From NCBI GenBank assembly GCA_002753135.1, contig PDZV01000032.1, forward strand, positions 1-46,104: a stretch of DNA of 46,104 nucleotides, read 5' to 3'. The translations under genes were made by a program, and so were the position numbers. The notes beneath the pieces were generated by a model. The model was not told the origin of the DNA and made no database searches. It saw only the letters and a program-made list of their open reading frames with translations. Source of the DNA: Magnetococcales bacterium WMHbinv6. GTDB taxonomy: Bacteria; Pseudomonadota; Magnetococcia; Magnetococcales; Magnetaquicoccaceae. This document shows, one piece after another, positions 29,673-38,059 of this stretch. How positions within the stretch are numbered: position 1 is the first letter of the stretch; each line of letters opens with the position of its first letter.

Positions 29673-29778
29673 GGTGGTGCGGTGCGTTACCCTCGTTGAG
29701 GGGGTGTGAAGCAATAATCTGCAACGGGGTTGCACACGCTCTGCGTCTTGGGGGGTGTGTTTGCAGAAGGGGGATTCA

Positions 29779-31491
29779 ATGATGGTATCCCGGCACCGGG
29801 TTGGGGAGCATTTGCTGGCGATGGGAGAGATCAGCGCCGCGCAGTTGCAGACCGCCCTGCAGGCCCAGGCAGAGACCGGAGCCAGGCTGGGTGAAATATT
29901 GGTTCGCCTGCAGATCATGGATGAGGCCCGTTTTTTGGATCGGTTGGCGGCCATGCTGCATGTGCCATTGATTGATCTGCAGGCGGTCCGCCTGGAGAGT
30001 GAGCTGGTGCGCCTGTTGCCGGAGCCGGCAGCTCGACGGTTGCAGGCGGTGGTGCTGTCGCGCACGGCGGAGGGGTTGTTGGTGGGGATGGTCGATCCCA
30101 CCGATATTCTGGCCTGTGATGAGTTGCAGCGCCTGCTCGGCGGTCGCTTGCGTTGGGCGCTGGTGGCTCCCTCTTTGTTGGCCAAGCTGTTTGATCGCCA
30201 CTATCAAGGGGTGGAGCGGGTGCAGGAACAGGTTACCGTACTCGACGAGGCCTTGGGACGTTCACTCTTTCAGCGACAGGGCAAGGGGCAGAACGAACGA
30301 AACGATGATGCCCCGGTGGCGCAGATTTTACAGGCATTGTTTGAAGATGCCGTCCGCCTGAATGCCTCGGACATTCATATTGAGCCCGACCAGGAGGTGT
30401 TGCGTTTGCGGCGGCGTATCGACGGGGTGTTGCAGGAGCAGGTTATTCCGGAACACCGTATCGCCTCTGCCCTGGTTTCCAAGCTCAAATTGATGGCCGG
30501 TCTGGAAATTGCGGAACGGCGTCTGCCTCAGGATGGCCGTTTTGAAATCACGGTGCGCGGCCATACCATCGATGTCCGTCTCTCCACGCTGCCGGTTTCC
30601 CATGGGGAGTCGGTTGTCTTGCGCCTGCTGGATCGCAGCAAGGAGCATGCCTCTCTGGAGACAGTGCTGGAAGCAGAGTTGTTGCACCGCTTGCAGGCGG
30701 TGCTGCAGCGTTTGCACGGGTTGGTGCTGGTGACTGGCCCGACCGGCAGCGGCAAGACCACAACCCTGTATGGTGCGCTGCACCGCCTCAACACCTCGGA
30801 TCGCAAGATTATCACCGTCGAAGATCCGGTCGAATATCGACTGCCACGGATCAGCCAGGTGGCCATTCAACCCCGTATCGGTTTGACCTTCTCTTCCATT
30901 TTGCGCACGGTGTTGCGCCAGGATCCAGATGTGATTCTGGTTGGCGAAATGCGCGACCGGGAGACGGCGGAACTGGCGGTACGGGCCGCCTTGACCGGAC
31001 ATCTGGTTTTTTCCACCCTGCACACCAACAGTGCGGTGGGTGCGGCGGTGCGTTTGCTGGAGATGGGCTTGCAGGGTTATGCAGTGGCTGCTGCCCTGCG
31101 CTGTATTCTGGCGCAACGGTTGGTGCGCCGCAACTGCCCGGTGTGTGCCGAACCGTTGCCCTTGACCGCTGCCGAACAGGCCATTTTGAGCCATCTGTTG
31201 CCCAATCCGCAGGGAACACCGAGGCGCGGGCGTGGTTGTGGTCACTGCCATTTTACCGGCTATGCCGGTCGGATGGCGGTGGTGGAGATGCTGGAGGTGG
31301 AACCGGAGTTGGCCGATGCCTTGCGGCGGCAGGATTTGTCCGCCGTGGTGCGCATTGCCCGGCAGCAGGCGGGCTATGTACCGTTGCACCAGGTGGCCTT
31401 GCGCTTTGCCATGCAGGGCCAGACCACTCTGGAAGAGGCTTTGCGTCTGGTGGAAAGTGAGGAGTATCTGCCTGGTTGGGAAACGGAGTGA
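29779..31491 (+). CDS. mshE: MSHA pilus assembly ATPase MshE (GspE/PilB family)
   Basis: Hexameric cytoplasmic ATPase that powers pilus extension. 570 residues from the ATG at 29779, with AAGGGGG upstream. The N-terminal MshEN domain has two RxG-type c-di-GMP-binding motifs in series: RVGEHLLAMG and RLGEILVRLQ, each followed by the spaced leucines of the family. The ATPase core has Walker A GPTGSGKTTT (about 319-328), an Asp box, Walker B PDVILVGEMRD and a His box (TLHTN). A Cys4 zinc site (CPVC near 452, CGHC near 486) is intact. It ends 2 bp before the DnaJ-Sel1 gene. No mshG platform gene follows. Confidence 0.93.
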   Translation: MMVSRHRVGEHLLAMGEISAAQLQTALQAQAETGARLGEILVRLQIMDEARFLDRLAAMLHVPLIDLQAVRLESELVRLLPEPAARRLQAVVLSRTAEGLLVGMVDPTDILACDELQRLLGGRLRWALVAPSLLAKLFDRHYQGVERVQEQVTVLDEALGRSLFQRQGKGQNERNDDAPVAQILQALFEDAVRLNASDIHIEPDQEVLRLRRRIDGVLQEQVIPEHRIASALVSKLKLMAGLEIAERRLPQDGRFEITVRGHTIDVRLSTLPVSHGESVVLRLLDRSKEHASLETVLEAELLHRLQAVLQRLHGLVLVTGPTGSGKTTTLYGALHRLNTSDRKIITVEDPVEYRLPRISQVAIQPRIGLTFSSILRTVLRQDPDVILVGEMRDRETAELAVRAALTGHLVFSTLHTNSAVGAAVRLLEMGLQGYAVAAALRCILAQRLVRRNCPVCAEPLPLTAAEQAILSHLLPNPQGTPRRGRGCGHCHFTGYAGRMAVVEMLEVEPELADALRRQDLSAVVRIARQQAGYVPLHQVALRFAMQGQTTLEEALRLVESEEYLPGWETE

Positions 31492-31493
31492 TC

Positions 31494-34145
31494 ATGTTTG
31501 AACCACGCCCCGTGCCCTGGTATGTCATTCTGCAATTGCCCCCCGATGCCTCCGCCGAAGAGATCAAAAAAGCCTACCGACGTCTGATGAACCAGTATCA
31601 TCCCGACCGGGTGGTCGGCTTGGGGGATGATCTGGTTGCCTTGGCCGAACATAAGGCCAAACAGTTGAACCTGGCGTATGATGAGGCTTTACGGCGTTTA
31701 AAACAACAAGAAAAAATTGTTCATAAAAAACCGGAAGCACCACCCGAGCCGGAGCGTTACCATGCGACATGGCGGGCAGAGGCCAGACAGGAGTCCCCTC
31801 CGGCAGGCAGCAGGCCGCCCCCGCCGCCACGAGAGCCGGAGGTTCGTTACACGACGCTGTTGGGCGATTGGTTTCACAACGCCGAAGAGATATTCCGTCC
31901 GTTGAGTGCCATCGTGATCTATGGGGTTGTGCTGCTGATCGGGGGGGTTGTACTGAAATTTGTTTATGAGAGCGGCTACATGTCGGTAGGTGGTCTCTTG
32001 GACCGTCTGGCCCGGGAGCAGGTTGGTGTGGCGGGTACCGGGGAGGGAGTGACTGGCGAAGGGCTGGGTCGTGTGGGGGAAAAAGGGCGCAGCAAGGCGC
32101 GGCAGGCCGAGAGTGGAGAGGTATGGGAACGTACGGTGCTGGCTGGCCTGGCAGCCAGTGATCGGGAGCGGATCCGTCGCTTGTATCAGAGTGCGCTGGA
32201 GGGGGATGTCTTGGCGCAGGATCAGTTGGGTTGGCTGTTTCAGTATGGTCGCAACGGGCTGGAGCGTTCTTACGAGCAGGCGGTGCGTTGGTATCGCAAG
32301 GCGGCGGCGCAGGGATATGCCACGGCACAGAGCCATTTGGGTTATCTGTATGGTACGGGCGAGGGGGTGGCGCAGGATGACCAGGAGGCCATTCGCTGGT
32401 TTCGCCAGGCTGCGCAGCAGGGAGATGCGGCAGCTGTTGCCTTTTTGCAGGGGATCGATGCCGGGGAGTTGCGGGCAGTTGCCGATCACAAAGAGGCGGT
32501 GAAGTGGTATCGCAAGGCGGCAGAACAGGGCAATGCCGAGGCGCAGAATGATCTGGGTTTCATGTACAGTGCTGGAGACGGGGTGGAGCGGGATGACCGG
32601 GAAGCGCAGCGTTGGTATCGCCAGGCGGCGGCGCAGGGACATGCGGAGGCACAGTTTGCCCTGGCGGGCATGCTCAAGGAGGGACGAGGTGGTGAGGCGA
32701 ATCTGCCGGAGTCGTTACGTTGGTATCGGCAGGCCGCCGGTCGTGGGCATCTGCGGGCGCAGTTTACCTTGGGGATGATCTATCACAATGGTGATGGGGT
32801 GGTGCGTCAGAGTGGTGACGCGGTGCATTGGTTGCGGGCTGCGGCGGATCGGGGTCATGTGCGGGCGCAATTTCAGCTGGCGCTGCTGCTGGAAGATGAG
32901 CCAGGTGCAGATCGTCATGAGGCGGTGCAGTGGTACCGGCGGGCGGCAGAGCATGGCCATATGGGGGCGCAACACCATTTGGGAGAGATTTATCGTCTGG
33001 GCAAAGGGGTGAGCCGTGACACTCGGGAAGCCACCCTGTGGTATCGCAAGGCGGCGGAGCAGGGCAGTGTCGAGGCGCAAACCGTTTTGGCCGGCATGTA
33101 TGGGCGCGGCGAGGGGGTTGCGCTCGATTTTCGCGAGGCGGTCAAATGGTATCGCAAGGCGGCAGAACAGGGTGAAGCGGAGGCGCAGGCCGGATTGGCC
33201 GCCTTGTACCGGGAGGGCAAAGGGGTGGCGGTGGATGGGCGGGAGGCGGTCCGCTGGTATCGCAAAGCGGCAGAGCAGGGCCATGCGGAGGCCGCCTGTC
33301 AGTTGGGAACGCTTTATGAGCGGGGTTCCGGAGTGGTCCAGGATTATCTGGAGGCGGTCAAATGGTTGCGGCGGGCGGCAGAGCGGGGCCATGCCGAGGC
33401 GCAGACCCGTTTAGGCATGTTGTATGCGGCGGGCAACGGGGTCAGCCGCGATGACGGGGAGGCGTTACGTTGGTATCGCAAGGCGGACGAACAGGGGTAT
33501 GCCCTGGCCAGTTATGCCGTCGGTACGATGTATGAGCAGGGTCGTGGAATGGAGGTTGATCGCAGCGAGGCGTTGCGTTGGTATCGCAAGGCGGCAGAAC
33601 AGGGGTTGGAACGGGCGCAGGTGAGTTTGGCCATGTTGTATGAGCGTGGCGAGGGGGTGACGCGCAACCGGCGTGAAGCGGCGCAGTGGTATCGGCGTGC
33701 GGCAGAGCAGGGAAACGCCCAGGCCCAATCCCGTCTGGCGATGCTGCATCGTTTGGGCGAGGGGGTGGCGCAGAACGATGCCGAGGCCATCCGCTGGTAT
33801 CGTCTGGCCGGGGATCAGGGCGAGGTGGAGGCGCAGTTTCAGTTGGGTCTGATGTATGGCAACGGCTACGGGGTGGTGCGGGATTATCGGGAGGCGGCAA
33901 TCTGGTTTCACAAGGCGGCGGGGCAGGGGTTGGATCGGGCGCAATCGATGCTGGGCTTGATGTATTACGAAGGGGATGGGGTGCCGCGCGATTATGTGCA
34001 GGCACACATGTGGCTGGAGCTGGCAGCACAACAGGGCAACGACGAGGCAACCCGCTACCGGGAGCAGGTAGCCAAACGGATGACCGCCGCCCAGTTGACC
34101 CAGGCCCGCGAACTGGTGCGTGGCTGGAAGGTGGAGAAGATGTAA
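31494..34145 (+). CDS. DnaJ-domain / transmembrane / 17 Sel1-repeat protein
   Basis: 883 residues. An N-terminal J domain (about 6-75) carries the HPD motif (YHPDR, near 35) needed to stimulate DnaK. A Pro-rich linker leads to one membrane helix (about 134-158, IVIYGVVLLIGGVVLKFVY). From about residue 230 to 860 there are 17 consecutive 36-residue Sel1-like repeats of the type EAVRWYRKAAEQG, ending in a capping helix. The J domain would be cytoplasmic and the repeats periplasmic if N-in, which is inferred. GGAG precedes the ATG and the gene begins 2 bp after mshE, so it is part of the pilus operon here. It may act as an assembly scaffold; no known MSHA locus role is claimed. Confidence 0.88.
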   Translation: MFEPRPVPWYVILQLPPDASAEEIKKAYRRLMNQYHPDRVVGLGDDLVALAEHKAKQLNLAYDEALRRLKQQEKIVHKKPEAPPEPERYHATWRAEARQESPPAGSRPPPPPREPEVRYTTLLGDWFHNAEEIFRPLSAIVIYGVVLLIGGVVLKFVYESGYMSVGGLLDRLAREQVGVAGTGEGVTGEGLGRVGEKGRSKARQAESGEVWERTVLAGLAASDRERIRRLYQSALEGDVLAQDQLGWLFQYGRNGLERSYEQAVRWYRKAAAQGYATAQSHLGYLYGTGEGVAQDDQEAIRWFRQAAQQGDAAAVAFLQGIDAGELRAVADHKEAVKWYRKAAEQGNAEAQNDLGFMYSAGDGVERDDREAQRWYRQAAAQGHAEAQFALAGMLKEGRGGEANLPESLRWYRQAAGRGHLRAQFTLGMIYHNGDGVVRQSGDAVHWLRAAADRGHVRAQFQLALLLEDEPGADRHEAVQWYRRAAEHGHMGAQHHLGEIYRLGKGVSRDTREATLWYRKAAEQGSVEAQTVLAGMYGRGEGVALDFREAVKWYRKAAEQGEAEAQAGLAALYREGKGVAVDGREAVRWYRKAAEQGHAEAACQLGTLYERGSGVVQDYLEAVKWLRRAAERGHAEAQTRLGMLYAAGNGVSRDDGEALRWYRKADEQGYALASYAVGTMYEQGRGMEVDRSEALRWYRKAAEQGLERAQVSLAMLYERGEGVTRNRREAAQWYRRAAEQGNAQAQSRLAMLHRLGEGVAQNDAEAIRWYRLAGDQGEVEAQFQLGLMYGNGYGVVRDYREAAIWFHKAAGQGLDRAQSMLGLMYYEGDGVPRDYVQAHMWLELAAQQGNDEATRYREQVAKRMTAAQLTQARELVRGWKVEKM

Positions 34146-34371
34146 CGGTACGGGTCATGCCGCCGACCCGGCTGCCGCATGTTCATCTCCCGGTGGTGGA
34201 TCCGGGCATGATGCCGAACCAGCGTGATCGGCCAGGAAAGCGAACAGAGTGTCCAGTACGGGGGGATGTCGGCATCTGTGGGGTGCTGCACGAATCTGGT
34301 GGAATTGTGTACATCAAAGCAATACACAGGCCCCGTAGTCTGCTGTTTTCCCATCGACTGGTGGCTTGACC
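34146..34371. other. Intergenic region after the pilus locus
   Basis: 226 bp marking the junction between the pilus operon and the accessory arm. No gene, convincing terminator or repeat was recognised. Confidence 0.4.
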
Positions 34372-34608
34372 ATGAAATTCATCGACCCACATATCGATTT
34401 CGCCTTCAAGAAGATTTTTGGCAGCGGGGGCGCCAAAGATGTTCTGTTCGGTCTCCTGAAGAGTTTTCTGGGGTTGGAGGGAGATCGGTGTATTGCCGAG
34501 TTGACCAAGATACAGTCAGGCCGTTCTCTAATTGCGCTGCAACAAACGGGTGGGGCTTTTCCGTTTTTCTATTTGTTGCATGAATCTTTTGGAACGCCAG
34601 CCAGTTGA
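34372..34608 (+). pseudogene. Truncated PD-(D/E)XK nuclease family transposase (Rpn/PDDEXK_2 type)
   Basis: The first about 48 residues (MKFIDPHIDFAFKKIFGS then LLKSFLGLEGD) match the N-terminus of the large PDDEXK_2 'transposase' family, whose full members are roughly 300 residues. After residue about 49 (near 34515) the similarity stops and an unrelated tail runs to a stop at 34608, so the catalytic region is lost. ATG at 34372; an in-frame TTG lies two codons upstream. Confidence 0.7.
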
Positions 34609-34904
34609 CCAAGACGCGGGTTTCGATCTCCCAAATATCGATATCGCATTCGTAACTGGAGGAAGTACAACGCCGCCTTGGACAAGCGACCTAACCTTCT
34701 GGTTCGACGAGGAGGTAATCAACCAGCGGTTTGTGCAAGAAAAGACCGGTAAACGAGGGATACCCCAGACCTGCACGGAAAATGGTTAATCAGTGGACGC
34801 TATTTCATAATTCCGTTCTTTACGCTTAAAACACCTATACAGTTAAATATATAGTGTTTCTCGATTCGCAGCTCGGGTTTGGGAACGGGAATAGTTCCTC
34901 AAAT
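34609..34904. other. Gene-free remnant region
   Basis: Several short frames overlap on both strands, none with an SD or recognisable family. On the minus strand a segment translating as LRMRYRYLGDRNPRLGQLAG (about 34590-34655) looks protein-like and may be the tail of a decayed mobile-element gene. AT-rich near 34800-34860, in front of the 3' end of the PIN gene. Confidence 0.35.
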
Positions 34905-35399
34905 TTACCCCTCCTCATCGGCCTTGCAGGCTGCCGTAATGACAGCGTCCGACAGATAGTAGCCCGATCTCCGCAGATCCAGCAGCGTTGTGTGCAGGTT
35001 GCCCAGCAAACCTCGACGCCTGGCTTCCACCAATAGACCAGCCGTTCCCTTGACCGGTAACCCATACACATGCCGGGCAATTCGGCGGCCTCGTTTTTCA
35101 TCGATGATCGTCAGGCATGGCATCCGTAGGCGCGCCAGGCTGATCACTGCTGCCTCGCCAAGATCCAGTTCCGCGACCAGCAAGGGATCTGGTTCCGGTG
35201 CGAGGCAGACATGCTCTGCCCACCACAGATCGGTAAACGTGTCTGTACCGGACCGTCCAAGACCAACGGCGGTCACTTCCCGATACACCGCGTCGGGAAT
35301 CCAGAATTCACGGAATAATGCAGGTAAAAGGTCAAGCATCCCAACCAGGGACAAGGCGACCGGCGGACCTGAATTGATGACAGCACGACTCAAGATCAT
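34905..35399 (-). CDS. PIN-like (DUF3368 type) toxin
   Basis: 164 residues. The sequence follows the DUF3368 branch of PIN-domain nucleases: VINSGPPVALSLVGMLDLLP at the N-terminus, WIPDAVYREV, LDLGEAAVISLA (conserved Glu), LTIIDEKRGRRIA (conserved Asp), and GTAGLLVEARRRGLL. The first acidic residue of the PIN site is Asn here, which is common in this branch. It starts inside the stop of the UPF0175 gene (4-bp ATGA overlap), the usual antitoxin-toxin order. Likely an RNase toxin. Confidence 0.85.
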   Translation of the reverse strand: MILSRAVINSGPPVALSLVGMLDLLPALFREFWIPDAVYREVTAVGLGRSGTDTFTDLWWAEHVCLAPEPDPLLVAELDLGEAAVISLARLRMPCLTIIDEKRGRRIARHVYGLPVKGTAGLLVEARRRGLLGNLHTTLLDLRRSGYYLSDAVITAACKADEEG

Positions 35400-35644
35400 C
35401 GTGCAAACTCTTCATCCATTTCGTCCTGGCTTAACGCCACCACCGGCACACCTGCACGACTTGCCGCCAACAGAAACTCGACCCGACCCTTGCCAGAGAG
35501 ACGACCGGCCTTGCCTGAGGTGATACGGCCCTGTTCAAAAAGTTTGAGGGCCAACAAAAACCGTACCTCGTCGGCAAAATTGTCCGGTAATTCGGCAGGC
35601 AGAGGCAACCCTTCCATGGGCAGCTCAATCGTCAACGTGTTCAT
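35396..35644 (-). CDS. UPF0175 family antitoxin
   Basis: 82 residues with the family core ADEVRFLLALKLFEQGRITS, GKAGRLSGKGRVEFLL and a C-terminal acidic DEMDEEFAR tail. UPF0175 proteins are commonly paired with DUF3368 PIN toxins and carry a winged-helix-like DNA-binding fold. A perfect AAGGAGGA lies 5-6 bp before the ATG at 35644. Overlaps the toxin gene by 4 bp. Confidence 0.87.
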   Translation of the reverse strand: MNTLTIELPMEGLPLPAELPDNFADEVRFLLALKLFEQGRITSGKAGRLSGKGRVEFLLAASRAGVPVVALSQDEMDEEFAR

Positions 35645-35881
35645 CCCATCCTCCTTGTCAACAACGATTTGTACCCACGACGAAAACCATTCCGATGGGA
35701 TCGGCTGCTACCCCTTTTTCAGGATGTCCCCCTATGGCAACACGCCACTTCCTGCCCCAAAAGGTCATCTTCAGCATGACAAAACTGCTGAACTGTTTCA
35801 AGAGAAATAGTTGGCCATGGTAAATTTGTTCTCGACTGCTGAGGCCGCAAAACCATTGCTCTGACATCGACCACGCAGGGG

Positions 35882-36271
35882 TCAGGCGGAAGGGGCGTGT
35901 GGCAGAAGCAGACAATGGGCCAGAATTGAATGGCGGAAACTATCCGGTAACTGTGCCCAATCGTGCAGATCGACCAGAAAGGGCAGCTGATTCTCTGACA
36001 AGGCGCTGCGCAGAGTCAGAAAAGCGACGGGTTGTGGCAGATCAGGCTGCTTGGGATTGCGGACGACCAGATCCAAGTCGCTTGCCGGGTGGGCTGTGCC
36101 GTTGACCCGGCTGCCGAAAGCGAGAATTTCACACTCAGGCAAGGTTTGACCGACCAGGCGCAACAATGTGGGGTGATGGTTGATCTGAGAATCGGAACGT
36201 GGCGAATCGGAACCGTGAAGTTGAGCCGAATCGGGTGGTTGCGCGTTGTCGATTATCAAATGAACCGTCAC
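35882..36271 (-). CDS. MNT-domain nucleotidyltransferase (orphan)
   Basis: 129 residues with the minimal nucleotidyltransferase signature FGSRVNGTAHPASDLDLVV near residues 52-70 (GS, then DxD metal site), as in MntA antitoxins that AMPylate HEPN toxins. No HEPN gene lies on either side, so it is an orphan or remnant. The GTG start at 36271 lacks an SD. The first about 28 residues, including SDSPRSDSQ, come from AATCGGAA repeat units, so the true 5' end may have been altered. Confidence 0.7.
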   Translation of the reverse strand: MTVHLIIDNAQPPDSAQLHGSDSPRSDSQINHHPTLLRLVGQTLPECEILAFGSRVNGTAHPASDLDLVVRNPKQPDLPQPVAFLTLRSALSENQLPFLVDLHDWAQLPDSFRHSILAHCLLLPHAPSA

Positions 36272-36550
36272 TTTTTTTGGATGATTTCAGTGGATTTTGC
36301 ACGGAACAACACCTCTATTGACAATAAATTGATTGGAAATAGCGCAAAAAGCAAGCAATTTTCCGGTACAGACCAAGATAACGTTAGAAAAAATATGATA
36401 TTGTGCTGGTGTAGGTGTGTGTAGCGTCCAAAATGAGAATCGGAAGAGAATCGGAACCAAATCGGAAGAGAATCGGAACTGAACCAGGATTGGATAGCGG
36501 TTTGAACCGGATCCGAATCGGAACGGAGAAAAGGAAGAGAATCGGAACTG
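36190..36550. repeat. Cluster of AATCGGAA motifs
   Basis: AATCGGAA occurs at 36190, 36205, 36438, 36449, 36460, 36471, 36516 and 36540 (start positions), with a near match at 36229 and an inverted copy in the hairpin at 36553-36574. Most copies are part of a GAGAATCGGAA(C/G) unit spaced by 11 bp in the 36438-36478 block. They cover the 5' end of the MNT gene and the spacer to the methylase gene. Spacing is too irregular for CRISPR. Confidence 0.8.
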
Positions 36551-36575
36551 GGCAGTTCCGATTCTCTTCCTTTTC
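36528..36575 (-). terminator. Perfect 23-bp stem hairpin after the methylase gene
   Basis: GAAAAGGAAGAGAATCGGAA with CTG at 36528-36550 is the exact complement of 36553-36575, with only GG between the arms. The A-run and T-run at the base give bidirectional terminator character. It lies 5 bp beyond the methylase stop. The arms contain one AATCGGAA unit in each orientation. Confidence 0.75.
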
Positions 36576-36579
36576 GTTT

Positions 36580-37377
36580 TTAATAGTTCCGGATCAGCAC
36601 CTCCTTTGCCAACGGATGGGCAGCGGTGGTGCAGGAGTACCTGACTGTTGCACCTTCAATATGGAACCCGCCAAAAATATCCCGCACCTCTGGCGTATCG
36701 TTGAGGCTTAACAGGAACATTCCTTTGATTCCTGCCAGCTGATCAGCAAGTTTGGCAAAGTCTCTTTTATCGAAGATTCCTTTCCCGTAGTACTGTTCGC
36801 AATCCCAGTACGGCGGGTCGATATAGAAGAAGGTGCCAGCCCGATCATAGATACGGATCAGCTCTGCATATGGTAGATGCTCGATTGTCACACGCGCCAG
36901 TCGGCGGTGGGTCATCTCCATCTCTCGCCGCAGGGTCATCGGGTTGAAGCTGGTCGGCGAAGTTGCGGAAATGGCAAACGACCGCCTGCCTGCCACGCGT
37001 CCCCCGAAACAAAGCCTGTGTAGGTAATAATATCGTGCAGCTCTCTGAATGTCAGTCATCGATTCGGCAGGCATGTCGAGCAGTCGATCAAACTCCTCCC
37101 GACTTGATAACGACCATTGCAGCGCATTCGCAAAGGCCTCCCAATGATGCTGCACGACGCGGTAGATGTTGACCACATCCCTGTTGATGTCGTTCAAAAT
37201 CTCGCATTTTGACGGAGGCTTGCGGAACAGCACCCAGGCCGCCCCGGCAAACGGTTCAGCGTAGCATTGGTGTTCCGGTATCAGCGGAACAATGGTACGG
37301 GAGAGCAGATATTTACCGCCCATCCAGCTCGACAGTGGGCTTCTGATTTTCTCATTGTTTACTTCCATCATGTTCAC
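36580..37377 (-). CDS. Phage-type DNA adenine methylase (D12 class)
   Basis: 265-residue N6-adenine DNA methyltransferase of the Dam/D12 class. The SAM-binding FxGxx motif appears as AEPFAGAAWVLF, the N-terminal WMGGKYLL matches the family's (W)GGK motif, and the catalytic motif IV is DPPYW. It overlaps the com-like gene by 26 bp. In Mu-like phages Com activates translation of the downstream modification gene, so this arrangement suggests the same control. Likely modifies phage DNA against host restriction. Confidence 0.92.
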   Translation of the reverse strand: MNMMEVNNEKIRSPLSSWMGGKYLLSRTIVPLIPEHQCYAEPFAGAAWVLFRKPPSKCEILNDINRDVVNIYRVVQHHWEAFANALQWSLSSREEFDRLLDMPAESMTDIQRAARYYYLHRLCFGGRVAGRRSFAISATSPTSFNPMTLRREMEMTHRRLARVTIEHLPYAELIRIYDRAGTFFYIDPPYWDCEQYYGKGIFDKRDFAKLADQLAGIKGMFLLSLNDTPEVRDIFGGFHIEGATVRYSCTTAAHPLAKEVLIRNY

Positions 37378-37537
37378 CTTCTGCTGGCGCTCTGTGGCGC
37401 TCTTGGTGGTGCGACTCTTGGTCGTGGTTGAAATAATTCATTGTTTTACACCTCGTACACCTGATCGTTATCTTGCCAGTGCCTTTGGCAAGTACACGAT
37501 TGCATCTTCCACATCTTAATACCGTTTCTATTTCCAT
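37352..37537 (-). CDS. com: Mu Com-like translational regulator (zinc finger)
   Basis: 61 residues from the ATG at 37537, nearly the length of Mu Com. Four cysteines in two CxxC pairs (LRCGRCNRVL and IRCTRCKTMN) match the Com zinc finger, which binds mom mRNA and opens its start site. The gene overlaps the start of the methylase gene by 26 bp. The frame is open 20 codons further upstream, without family similarity. Confidence 0.85.
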   Translation of the reverse strand: MEIETVLRCGRCNRVLAKGTGKITIRCTRCKTMNYFNHDQESHHQERHRAPAEGEHDGSKQ

Positions 37538-37657
37538 TTTTTTGCTCTTATACTGCTCCCACCACAAGCAGTGGTGCGGGACGGCCAACTTGGCCAATTG
37601 GTCTGTGCAAGGTCGGTTCTTGCGGTTCGGGGTGTTGGCGCACCCCGACCCCCGCTT

Positions 37658-38059
37658 TTACGGGGGATTCTTGATCATCTGCTGTACCAGCAGGCGAATT
37701 GTTTCCAGGTCGGTTATATCCAGTTTCAGATAGGGGCGGGCAGGTATATTGATCTGGCCGCCAGGATGGTCTGCCGTCTGCGCAAAGTTTGATTTGCGTT
37801 TGGATACAAAGCGGTTGCCGACCTCTCCTGTTCGTTTATCATGATGGAAATACAATGTACGGCGGTGGGGTGGTATGGTGATGTCGCCGCCGAACTGGTG
37901 AATGGCGGCATATTCCTTCATGGTGCCAACCAGGGCAAAGTCAGGGCCGTGCTGTTGCGTGATTGATGTGCGCAGCCTGCCGGTTCTGACCAGAATTTTA
38001 TCGCCAAACCCCTTTTTTTTCTTGTGGTTGACCTTTTCATCAGGGTCGATGGTTGGCAT
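37658..38059 (-). CDS. Phage virion morphogenesis protein (Mu gpG-like tail completion)
   Basis: 133 residues. The core ILVRTGRLRTSITQQ, VGTMKEYAAIHQFGGDITIPPHRR, and INIPARPYLKLDITDLETI is typical of the gpG/phage tail S family. Full members have about 40-60 more N-terminal residues. Here a short Lys-rich start (MPTIDPDEKVNHKKKKGFG) with a good AAAGGA SD replaces them, so an internal deletion is likely. Lies 33 bp after the interrupted lysozyme gene, same strand. Confidence 0.85.
   Translation of the reverse strand: MPTIDPDEKVNHKKKKGFGDKILVRTGRLRTSITQQHGPDFALVGTMKEYAAIHQFGGDITIPPHRRTLYFHHDKRTGEVGNRFVSKRKSNFAQTADHPGGQINIPARPYLKLDITDLETIRLLVQQMIKNPP

Noticed and set aside
34532-34789. Plus-strand ORF of about 85 codons after the truncated transposase
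   Set aside because: Overlaps equally long frames on the other strand; no SD or family; treated as remnant DNA.
35658-35915. Minus-strand frame between the antitoxin and MNT genes
   Set aside because: No SD and no family; overlaps the MNT 3' end. The 237-bp gap probably holds only the antitoxin promoter and decayed sequence.
36438-36478. Regularly spaced repeats as a possible CRISPR array
   Set aside because: Units are 8-12 bp at 11-bp spacing, with no spacers of suitable length and no cas genes.
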